Assembly: GCA_026545765.1 (NCBI GenBank)
Contig: CM048843.1
Coordinates: forward strand, 14,599,200 to 14,663,199
Reading direction: 5' to 3'
Length of the DNA: 64,000 nt
Source of the DNA: Plantago major
Lineage: Eukaryota; Streptophyta; Magnoliopsida; Lamiales; Plantaginaceae
The notes under the pieces are model-generated. The model was not told the origin of the DNA. It saw only the letters and a list, made by a program, of their open reading frames with translations, and did no database searches. Every line of letters starts with the position of its first letter. Within the stretch, counting starts at the first letter, position 1. Position numbers and translations under genes: made by a program. Positions 10,653 through 20,370 of this stretch are shown piece by piece.

Positions 10653-12714
10653 TTATGTTTTAAAAGTCGGATCGGCCCGGCCGGCCCGGCCGGTTGGGCC
10701 GGAAAGCCGGTGGTGACCGGCTGGTTGTAAGGCCTAAAGCCGGGGAAGAGCCGCCTGGCAAAAAACCGCCCGAGCCGGTAAAAAGCCGGTGCGAACCGCC
10801 GGCTCGGGCGGTTTTCAGCAAAAAAAAAATCTGTTCGATTACTTCTTCTTTCTTCCGTTTCTTCTTTCTTGTTCGATTACTTCTTCTTTCTTCTTTCTTC
10901 CGTTTCTTCTTTCTTGTTCGATTACTTCTTCTTCGACTTATGTTGTGGTTCTTTGTGTTACTCTGCTGGAGAAGAAGAAGAGTGGATCTGATGGTCGATT
11001 TGGAGAAGAAGAGCGGATCTGGAGAAGAAGAAGAAGAGCGGATCTGATCGGAACACTGTAGAGAGAGAGAGAGAGAAAGAAAGAAGAGGAGAAAGAAGAA
11101 GAAGGCTGAGCGGATCTGCAGAAGAAGAAGAAGGCTGCTAGTGTACTGCTAGCTATTAGGTTAAAACTTAAATGTGTTGAGGATAATCGACTTAAGTAAA
11201 ATTTTCATTTGGGGCACTAAAGGCTCTGTTTAGCAAGATATTGTTTAGCAACACTAAAGTGAAATTTCAGAATGGTAGTGTAAATTTCAGAATTTGCTAA
11301 GATTTAATGACCCAGCACAGGTGGTTAGGTATTTAAAAGTAGTTGGTTTTTAATGTAGGTGTTTAATTGAAAAAATTTGGTATTTCAGAAATGACATAAA
11401 AGATACTTTATTTTTCTTTTCTTTAACATTTCTTATCAGATTATTAGTCTATAGTTTTTAAATAATAATATATCATATTTTGTCAATAATTATAATATAT
11501 ATTCAATGTCTTTCATCGCCACTTTAATAACATCATCAAAATTATCGAAGTTGAAAGAAATAATCGTTGAACATTTTCACTTAGTAATGAAAAATCAAGA
11601 ATTTATGTACTACATGTATGCATTTTAAACATACGGATACATTAATCCTTATCGCTAACAAAAAGACACAAAATATATAACAAAGATCCTTATGCTTATA
11701 ATGAACTCAGACCTAAATTAAAACTAGATCATAACTGTCATTGCGTCTTGCAAGATGAATCTCGGTGATAATGTTGGGTGCATGATGTATAGAATTAGTT
11801 GTTTGGTAATATCGTGTTTTACTTCTTATTTTATTTAGTCTAATTTAGGTTAATTTGGGTAGGGATATTTTGAATAAAAATATAAGCTCCTTCTTTTCAA
11901 AAAAGCTACTCGAGGAAGCTTCTTTTTAGTAATGAAAAAAGAAGTTTAGCTCAATGAACGACTTTTTATTAGTCGATGGTAAAAAAAAGTTTCATAGAAA
12001 TTTGAAAAGCCAGAAATGAAAGAGCATAAACACGTATAATCAGTATTCTTTAACTTTTCTATTTTATGAAAGTAGCTATAATAGCACGGGGGATTTTCCT
12101 TTTAGTTTAGAAATATTTAAAACACAGATAAATTAAATAGATTGCGGAGAAGAAGAAGGGATTTATTTATTTTTCTTACATAGTCATTTCTATCTAACAA
12201 ATAAGCCAATAAGAAAAGAAATTGGAAAGGTCTCGGCAGATCTTTGGGCCTTGATCCCAACCATCACTTGCTATTTAGTACAATGTATTTTAGTTATATA
12301 AATTTTACCAAAATATAAATTGTATATTTGAAACACTAATTTCAACTAAATTAAATTTTACGGAATATTTAACAAGTTAACATATAAATTAAATGTATGA
12401 TAATATAATCTATATTATTTATTAAAACGTCTATGGTGTTAACAAAACGTCTCTTTTGTAATATGAAAGAACAATTAAATTAATATGCGATTTGATCAAT
12501 AATATGGATAATATTTTTAAAAACATAGATATGTCTCTATACAAATTATCTAGAGACCCTTTTATGAGACTTACTCATATAATTATGAATATGAATATTC
12601 TTATGACGTCATTCCGGCTCAAACGGTTCATAACGGCCCAACCGATCCGACCCCGGTCCAACCTTTTTTAGGGGGTGGGCGGCTTAATTGTCCGGTCCGG
12701 CTTTTGAAACATAG
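10653..12714. mobile_element. Non-autonomous hAT-like element, 2.06 kb
   Basis: The left end starts TTATGTTTTAAAAGTCGGAT. The right end, reverse-complemented, starts CTATGTTTCAAAAGCCGGAC. The 8-bp flanks GTCAAAAA (10645-10652) and GTCAAAAC (12715-12722) form a target duplication with one mismatch. Both subterminal regions are rich in GGCC/CCGG motifs (10673-10820 and 12605-12705). The interior has pyrimidine-rich then purine-rich runs (10820-11135) and long AT-rich DNA without a transposase. Confidence 0.7.
10828..11135. repeat. CTT-rich then GAA-rich simple-sequence tract
   Basis: TTCTTCTTTCTTCC repeats up to about 10930 are followed from about 10968 by GAAGAAGAAG and GA repeats on the same strand, so the halves are complementary and could pair. 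Forward frames here (10694-11061) are low complexity and not called as genes. Confidence 0.6.
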
Positions 12715-12722
12715 GTCAAAAC

Positions 12723-13353
12723 TCCTTGAAGACAACGTTGGTCGTGGTGTCGGTCGGTAGTCATTCTTCATCCAATATTATATTATTGAGTGTTTATTTA
12801 TGTTAACTATAGAGAATGTAAAAATAGGGTCCACCGCAAATTGAACATTAATTAATGTGAATACATTTTTTTTTTTACAAAAAAATCTATCCCTCAAACG
12901 GAATCAAAATAAAATACGAAAGTATACAACACAATCAATAGGGTTGTTCCCAACAATCGTGCGGTGATATGTGGTCACCCCACCACGCACACACACAAAT
13001 ATTATACAAACATAATTTCACATGTTACGGTTATTTTTTCCAACCCACCAGTTCCCAGAAAAGAAGGATTAAAAACATACTAAAACATACAAAAAATTAC
13101 CTCATATACTTTTATTATTATTTGTAATTAGATGCCACAATGACACGCTCACGTTCTAGTTATATTATATAAGAACACCCAACTGATAATCTGAGCGTTA
13201 AAACATTAGTCTTACGTTTAACCTGTCAAAACATCATGGAACAAAATCTCGCCCCCTAATTCGGACTGTGCTCAGCCGTAGAATCAAAATTTATAATTGA
13301 AAATCTAAATATCTATTAATTTCTTGTTAAATAGATGGGTGGAGTATTAAATA
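12723..13353. other. Intergenic, nothing recognised
   Basis: AT-rich, with a short ACACACAC run near 12990. No gene or element end can be supported. Confidence 0.5.
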
Positions 13354-13980
13354 TTTAATAAATGCTCTATTTTTTAAATTCCATTATTTCATTTTATCTT
13401 CTTTAATTAATAAATATATATTTTATTTTAGCGAATAAAATAATTTATTTAACTAATAATAATCATCTAGATTGGTGTCTATGGATTCGTCTTGTCACAA
13501 TGAATTCAAATATACGTTTACAATATTTTTCGGAGTTTTGTAGAATAAATTTATATTAGATTTAATAAAAACTATATATGCAGCCAACATATAAAAATAA
13601 ATAGTGGAAGATATACTGGTTGAAAATGCAAACTAATTCTAAAAAAATTTCACGTAGATTGAATTTATTTAATAAATACTCTATTTTTAAATTTTCATTA
13701 ATTCATTTTATCTTATTTAATAAATTTATATTTTATTTTTATGAATAAAATGATTTCTTGAAATAATACTACTCAAGATTGGTGTCTATGGATTCGTCTT
13801 GTCACGACGAATTCAAATATATGTTCAAAATATTTTTCGGATTTTTGTAGATCAAGTTATATGAGATTTAATAAAAACTATATATGTAGACAACATACAA
13901 AAAATAACAATGAAATATATATTGGCTAAAATACAATTAATTCCACAGAATTCCACGTAGGATTGAATTAATCTGGTAAG
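13354..13980. repeat. Tandem duplication, about 314 bp unit
   Basis: Two copies start with TTTAATAAATRCTCTATTTT at 13354 and 13668. Both contain GATTGGTGTCTATGGATTCG, a TCTTGTCACRAYGAATTC block and a closing TTCCACGTAGRATTGAATT block. The copies differ by many small changes and indels, so the duplication is not recent. Confidence 0.75.
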
Positions 13981-15121
13981 GTTTAGCCCCTTGTGCTTTA
14001 CATAATATATATGGATGGATGGATTTTGATATATAATTTTACAGTATAGTTTTACAATGCAGTATAATTTTCATGATACTCTAATTTTCGCACGAAGCCA
14101 CCAACCCATGTCGCATTGACTTAGTATTGAGAAATGTTAATTACAAGAAATTAAACCTGGTTTACGCGTTATGAATTATTGCAATGCAATTCAGCATGGA
14201 CTTGGAAGGTTCTTCCACAAAATAACAAACTTGTAATAATTGAAAGTGACAGTAATTTTGTTGAAACTAGTGAACCATTGCCTCCAACAAGCACAAAGTC
14301 AAGGCTTCAGGCTTGAATGGGTGTAGGATCGTGGGGTTTACTTTTTCGTATTTTGAAAATGTTGATATATTAACAGGACGGCGAGGTTTTCTGTAGCCGA
14401 CTAAGTATTGGAAAGAGGTGCTAAGAAGTAAGAACTGGTAAATACGTCACTTCTACCATGTACAAGGAATGCAGAGGTTTAAAACAAAAGGTTGATTGGA
14501 GGGGGATTTTTTATAGCAATCTAGCTCGGCCTAGGTCATTGTTTGTACTATGGTTGTGTCTATGGGCAGATTACCAACCAAAGACAGGCCATGCTACATC
14601 CAATACTTGCCAAATAAACTAGCATAACAGTAGAAAAACCAGGACACCAAGCCGATGCCACTTCTACGAACCAACAAAAACTGATTCACTTCTTCGTCGG
14701 CAATGCCATACAGTCATTAGATTAACAAAACCATCCGTGAATATACAATGAACAGAGCTGTTGAGCAGGGTAGTAACAAGTATACATCTTATCAGATCAA
14801 CAATGAAGATATACTGGAGTAACTGGACAGAGTGAAGCAACATCTTATGAGCATCAAACTAAGCTACAAACAAGGATTCTTATGTCTTAACTTAATGGTC
14901 GTTTATTCCATTCAGAATTGCAAAACATTTGCTTCCTTCACATCATTCAAATGTTTTCAGGATCACCATGTCAAATATTAGTGGATTTGACAATAGCAAC
15001 ATAAAGCATATAAAAATATGCAGCCTACCTCTACTATTACATAAGCCAGCATGAGAATCCATAATAAGATGGGAAAAAAAAACAACTATATATCAAATTA
15101 GACCGATTATCTGGCATTGGC
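13981..15121. other. Intergenic and probable 3' UTR of the bL28m-like gene
   Basis: Contains the second copy of the TTTACGCGTTAT box near 14161. From about 14540 there is a stretch of mixed composition that may include the 3' UTR of the minus-strand gene ending at 15122. No other ORF is supported. Confidence 0.45.
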
Positions 15122-15509
15122 CTACAGTTGACGAGCATCAAACTCACCCTGAGAGCTTCCTTCATCACTTCTTGAAACTTCTTCTCCAGATTCTGCATCC
15201 TCTTTTACCAGTGCTTCTAATTTCAGTCCATTAAACTGTTCTTCAATATTGGCCTCTTCTTCCGGAGAAAAGAAAACCACCTCCATCTCCCCAAGCTCTA
15301 CATACATCTTCTCTATCTTCAATTTCCACTGAATCCCCATTTCAGTGTCCATCTCACTGAGTGGAGTCTTCAGCAAGTACTCGTCAATTCCACCTGCCTG
15401 GTCTATACACCGCAAGGCATGGGTACTTACCTTAACACGGATGTGACGATCCAAGATGTAGCTAAAAAGTCGCTTTTCTTGTATATTGGGCTTCCACGAC
15501 CTCCTCGAC
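15122..15509 (-). CDS. Mitochondrial bL28-type ribosomal protein, 3' coding exon only
   Basis: A 128-residue C-terminal coding exon starts after an AATTCCAG acceptor at 15510-15511 and reads SRRSWKPNIQEKRLFSYI..., then HIRVKVSTHALRCIDQAGG and YLLKTPLSEMDTEMG, followed by an acidic tail. This matches the conserved C-terminal half of the plant L28 family thought to act in the large subunit of the organellar ribosome. The family's N-terminal block (an RAKRGLFAGRHI-type motif ending in SEDGGNK) was sought in the minus-strand frames from 15510 to 18350 and not found. That interval contains mobile-element debris (17340-18130), so the gene may be beheaded, or the exon may lie beyond my recognition. 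The exon itself is uninterrupted. Confidence is high for the family and low for a functional gene. Confidence 0.7.
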
Positions 15510-17339
15510 CTGGAATTTGTGTTAACACAAGAATGAACAACTGGAAGTTCCATGAACTTGAGAGGGCGCAAAATGGAGATACAAAATAAAAGGTTCAATT
15601 TTATAAAGACAGCTAGAAAACCTGAAAAACTTCATGTTTGCTACTACTTTAGACTTGTGAATTAGTAAGCCACTACAAAATTAGCTACCAGCTCATGAAT
15701 TGGGGTGTCATTATGAACCAATAACAAAACCATTTTTCTTAGAAAACCGGACATAAAAAACAGATACCTTTACATATCCCCAAGTGTCACTCACCTCTGA
15801 AACGAAACTATACTAGTGATTTCCAAGCACATACCAAGGAGCATTTACTGGAACACTAAAACCATCAATAAATAATGAACAACTAATATCAGGAAGGAGA
15901 AGTACGTTTCAGGTTGTTGACAGCTACTGAACAACAAAAACATACAGAGAAACATGGCAGTTTGACTATATCATTCTGCAGCTCCAAAAGGGCAGCGTTT
16001 GTACAATGAAGAATTTATAGGGCATATTCCACCATGGCACAAATTAATTACTTTTATATTCCAGGTCTCAGCTTGATTTCACTTGTAATATATACGAGAG
16101 GCTTTTGCTGCCGCAATTTTAAGAAATACTGACTACGAACCCATTCATCACACGAATATAGAAGTGTGATGAAGAACTTAAATCCACAAAAAAAAAAAAG
16201 AACAATCGAGCAACACGGGATGTAGATTCTACATTTAGAAGACAGCCAAACAGTAGATCATCAAAGTTAGCATATAACCACACGACAACAGTAATTTTTT
16301 CCTTGACAATTTTGATCTCCACTCAAGTTGTTGTGTAAAATGAAAAGGAAAAAAGAAACAAAGAGAGAGGATCATTTCTCAGGTAAGAATAAGAGCGTGC
16401 TTGCAACTAGCAATGTCAGTATCTGTGCAGTTGCAGTTCTACTACACACTTCTGCAGTTCTGTTTATGAGTGCATCCCTTCGATGCTAGGCAGTAGGCAA
16501 TAGTCAAATCAGGTCAAATTCTATCGCAATTCGAAGGAGATGGCGAATTAGGATTAATTCGCCTATTAAAAAAACAAATTACAAAGCCATAAACACACAA
16601 ACAAGGGGTTTTATTTTCCTAAAATCAATAAAAGCTTTGACCTAAAACCCAATTCCGTCGCTTTATCCAAATATATTCAATATTATATTGCTTGACGTCG
16701 ATGGTATTTATGTATTTTTCCAAATATATGCAATTTGAAGGAAAATAGAACACGTCTCTAATGTGTTTTTATCTATATAAAAAAAATAGATGATTAATCA
16801 TGCCCAATTAGATAAATGCTTTGAATTGGGTTCAAATTTGACCTAATTTAAGTCCACCTACCAAAATTTCAATGGGTCTAAGTGAAAAACTTACAATACC
16901 AGATGGGCAGAGTGGAAAACATGTGGTATCAAATGGAGAATTTATCCGTAAATAGGCCATTTACATGTTTGATATTTATTTGTGTTACTGCAGATTAGTG
17001 TCATTTCTTCACGTTTAAGGGATCTTTCACATTATAGAACAGTTGAACTTAAAATTAAATCAGTCTAATATTCCTTACAAAAGATGATCCTAAACATAAG
17101 TTGTGAACCCTGACAACCTGACCAAGTTAAGAAAGTATTTTCTGAAGCTGAAGATGTAAGATTGAGCTGTTTGAGCTACGTGCAAGTTAATATCAGTTCA
17201 TATCGCTTGCTTTCTTTGATGAGAGGGGTCATCATCAAATCACATACTGTAAACTAAACTTGTGGTCTCTGAACTTACTGTTGAAATTCTACAGATTCTA
17301 TTAAACAATGATTCAGTTCACATGTTATAACCAACAATG
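15510..17339. other. Intron or flank upstream of the bL28m-like exon
   Basis: Mostly AT-rich. I looked on the minus strand for a bL28 N-terminal exon and did not find one. A short Phe-rich minus-strand frame at 16119-16322 is not gene-like. Confidence 0.45.
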
Positions 17340-18135
17340 TTAAACGCAACACGTTTTCGGCTAAACGCAACACAAAATATTTGTAACTTTACCAAAATGC
17401 CCCCAACTCAAAAACAATCTTACAAACTTAACGAAAAATTGAAATAACTCGTATATGCAAACACAAAAACATTAACATGCACGATCGAACACAAAATAAC
17501 AACTTTAAACATAAATCGAAAAAAAAAAATTTAAAAATTTCGGAAAATATTTCGTTTATAAAATCCAAGAGCTGAAAGATGGTTGAAAACGTAGTTGATC
17601 GGTCGAAACGGAAGTGGATTTGGAGTTCGGACGGATATTTTAGAGCCGTTTAAGTGAAAGCGCGCGAAATTCGAACTACGATGGAACAGCCTTGGTATTT
17701 TGGCCATAAATTTCTCATATGAACTCCGATTGACCTGATCTTGGTGTCCACACGTAGATACGACCAAGATCTACAACTTTCAAGAAGGAACCATATTCAA
17801 ATTCCGGCGTTTAGACACTCAGAAAAAAGAAAGAAAGAAAAACCTGCAGATGAAGAACTGGCCGGTTTTAAAACTCCGCGCTCATCTCCGTTCCGATCCG
17901 GATTATCTTCTCTGGATCTCCCTCAATCAATTGAACCTCTTTTAAGGCTTCATGAGGCTCCATCCTTGCAGTCTTACAAATGCTCAATTTGCCAACAACA
18001 TCATAAATGCATAATTAAACTAGGATGGCTAAAAACTGTGACAGTCATACAATGTACAGCTAACTATACACAGATTATGCAGAAAACTAAAACAAATACT
18101 ACAATCATAAGCAGGAGAGATACCCAACCAAATTA
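17340..18135 (-). pseudogene. Degenerate Ty3/gypsy pol remnant
   Basis: On the minus strand around 17860-17960 a frame reads ARMEPHEALKEVQLIEG then DPEKIIRIGTEMSAEF before a stop. It resembles the spacer just upstream of RT in plant gypsy polyproteins (the ...IGT.L...-type block). No other domain is readable. It lies inside what may be the intron of the bL28m-like gene. Confidence 0.4.
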
Positions 18136-18286
18136 ACAAAACGTAAACCCTGACGAAACGGAAAAGGAAATCAAGATACTGAATTCACCGTCGACTAGGT
18201 GAAAAAACCACACAGTTTCATGCGTTTCGAAACAAATTAAATGATGAATGGTATAGACAATCTACAGGACGAAAGTGGATTCTTAC

Positions 18287-18345
18287 CTTGAAAGAAATTC
18301 GAATTTGCGGCTAGCTCAGAAGATGAGGAAATGGCACAGCTAGGG
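18287..18345 (-). other. Possible noncoding first exon of the bL28m-like gene
   Basis: On the minus strand TTTCAAG is followed by GTAAGAA at 18286-18280, a consensus splice donor, with CT/GA-rich leader-like sequence upstream and no ATG in a usable frame. It would suit a 5' UTR exon of the minus-strand transcription unit ending at 15122. No transcript evidence is available. Confidence 0.3.
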
Positions 18346-19160
18346 CTCAATTCTCCCTCTGCTCTTCTGTACTTTTTCTTAAAGAATAATTACAAAATGA
18401 TAAGGAGTAAAGAATAATTATCTCTGATCGATCTGATTCGTAAATGCAGATAAACTGACCGGATCCACATATCCGGATCATATAAGCAGCCCCTAACTGT
18501 CGGTGCTGCTTTATATCAATGTTTGTGAACAATCGACCTGTTCGTCAAAGACACTCTAACATGTTTTGGTCGGTCAAATCAAACTCGAACATTGTGTTTA
18601 CGGAGATTTTTTGTAAAAATTATGTTCCTTGCCACCTTAAGCGCAACTAATATTATTCCCTTTTTTTCCACCGATGTACCACAATTAAAATAAACTAAAA
18701 ATTACAGAGCATATTTTTGTAATGCTACACTATAGTGGGTTGATTTAGTGTGCTACACACTACGCATCATTAGAGCATAGACGAAACTCCAACATCTATA
18801 TGTGATTTTGTATAGTTTCAACTTTACACGTTAATGGAACACATGGTCCACAAAAAAAGTGGAACATTTGATCCAGTCATGTCGTGTGGGATTTTTTTTT
18901 TTTTTTTGGGGGGGGAGGGGCATATTTATCTATGCCCCTGCAAAACCAAGTTTTGTTAGCATTTGGTTAATTTAAATGAACATCACATTAATTATTATCG
19001 GTGTTTTTATTATGAGTAGTTCTTTTGAAATACATTCTTTAAACATGTGCTAACAAAGACTACAATAGTTATAATCATAAACATTAGAGAATGTACTAAA
19101 TATATAGTAGGTTTTCTAGCATAAATGCAAAATATATATACAATTTATGTTTATATTAAA
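18346..19160. other. Intergenic, nothing recognised
   Basis: Contains a T-run followed by a G-run at 18893-18916 and AT-rich sequence. No gene is supported. Confidence 0.5.
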
Positions 19161-19161
19161 A

Positions 19162-19187
19162 CTAGTGTTTGTGACACGCGGTTCCCG
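19162..19187 (-). mobile_element. Possible Helitron 3' terminus (minus strand)
   Basis: Read on the minus strand, a GC stem ACGCGG...CCGCGT is followed about 11 bases later by CTAG and then T, the pattern of a Helitron 3' end (hairpin, CTRR, insertion before T). A similar end occurs at 62122. The TATGTTTATA-like sequence outside CTAG is shared by both sites, which argues for caution. No Rep/helicase ORF is present. Confidence 0.3.
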
Positions 19188-19825
19188 CGTTTAATCATTT
19201 TCACTTCTGACATCTTAAAAAATAAATTTAGATTGAATTCTAGCCACTTATGAATTTATATCATAAGGTGTTTTGATTATATGAGAGGTTAATTTATCTT
19301 TTTTAAATTGAACACTATTTCAACCTCTTAATTAATGAGAGAGTATTTAGATGGTTACTGTGGATAAACTCTTGTATTGTAATGGTTAGGGAGAATTTGT
19401 TTTCATCTTTTTCTTTTTTGTGACTCCTTTTTTTTTTTTTTTTTTAATAACTAGCTAGTTGAATTTAATTAGGATAATAGTGTAGATATCAATGTAATAT
19501 AAAACATAGTACTCGTTTTGTTTAAATATAATTTTTCCTAAAAATACTGAATGGGTGTTTAAAATATGACGGTGACATAGAAGATATCACACCATGTATC
19601 TTCTTCGTTCCGCTCAACATCATAAGATGTTGCTAGGGCAAGGAAATTAAACTTAATCTTGCAAGGAAATCATGTTGAACCCCCAACAAGTCATAAGATG
19701 TCATTTGCAATTGGGCATCAAAACACCCCTTAAACGTAAAAACCAATTTTTATACTTGTGACGAAATAAATATGAATTCTTTAAAGCACAAAGGGAGACA
19801 TGAAAATCCATCACAGCCCTACTAG

Positions 19826-19935
19826 GAGAATTCTTGATGAAGGATTCTTGATTAAAACACCCTTAAGAATTCTTGATTAAGGATCCTTGATTAAAACACC
19901 CTTAAGAATTCTTGATTAAGGATCCTTGATTAAAG
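19826..19935. repeat. Tandem repeat of about 41 bp, nearly three copies
   Basis: Units of AAGAATTCTTGATTAAGGAT plus CCTTGATTAAAACACCCTT recur near 19826, 19863 and 19905. The first copy differs by a few bases. Confidence 0.75.
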
Positions 19936-20370
19936 TTCGAACAAAATATTCTACTGTTCGACACTTCACACTTTTTCATACAGCTCAGCAGAACATAATG
20001 AATAAAATTATGAAACAACTCTCTTCCGTAAGGAAAGGTGTAAAACCATTAAAACGAAGGTATCCCAAAAGAGGGTAGCAGAGCGTGTAGTATTGTTTAC
20101 TTTGTTACAACAATGTACACAACTATATACTGTACACCATCTGGTGAGTAATTCTCACATGCCCGCATCTTGGCTGCTTTTCCACTGGTACATAAGCTGC
20201 CGCAGGTTGATTTCTTGAGAGCCCGTGTAATGTTACACTTTCTGCTAAGTCTCTCGTTCTGGATGGTTAAAGATAAGAATAGGAGGGAATCAAAAATTGC
20301 TCTGGGGAAAATTAACCAGAAGCAAAAGGCATTCACGGAAACATGAGTAAAGCTGTGTTTTACAGTTTGT
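19936..20370. other. 3' flank of the RING E3 gene
   Basis: Likely 3' UTR and downstream sequence of the minus-strand gene ending at 20371. No separate gene is supported. The minus-strand frame at 20097-20414 overlaps the last exon in another frame. Confidence 0.45.

Noticed and set aside
10694..11061. Plus-strand frames of 90 and 117 codons
   Set aside because: Arise from CCGG-rich and CTT-rich simple sequence in the hAT-like element.
17741..18136. Plus-strand 131-codon frame
   Set aside because: No domain; it overlaps the minus-strand gypsy pol remnant, and composition does not support coding on this strand.
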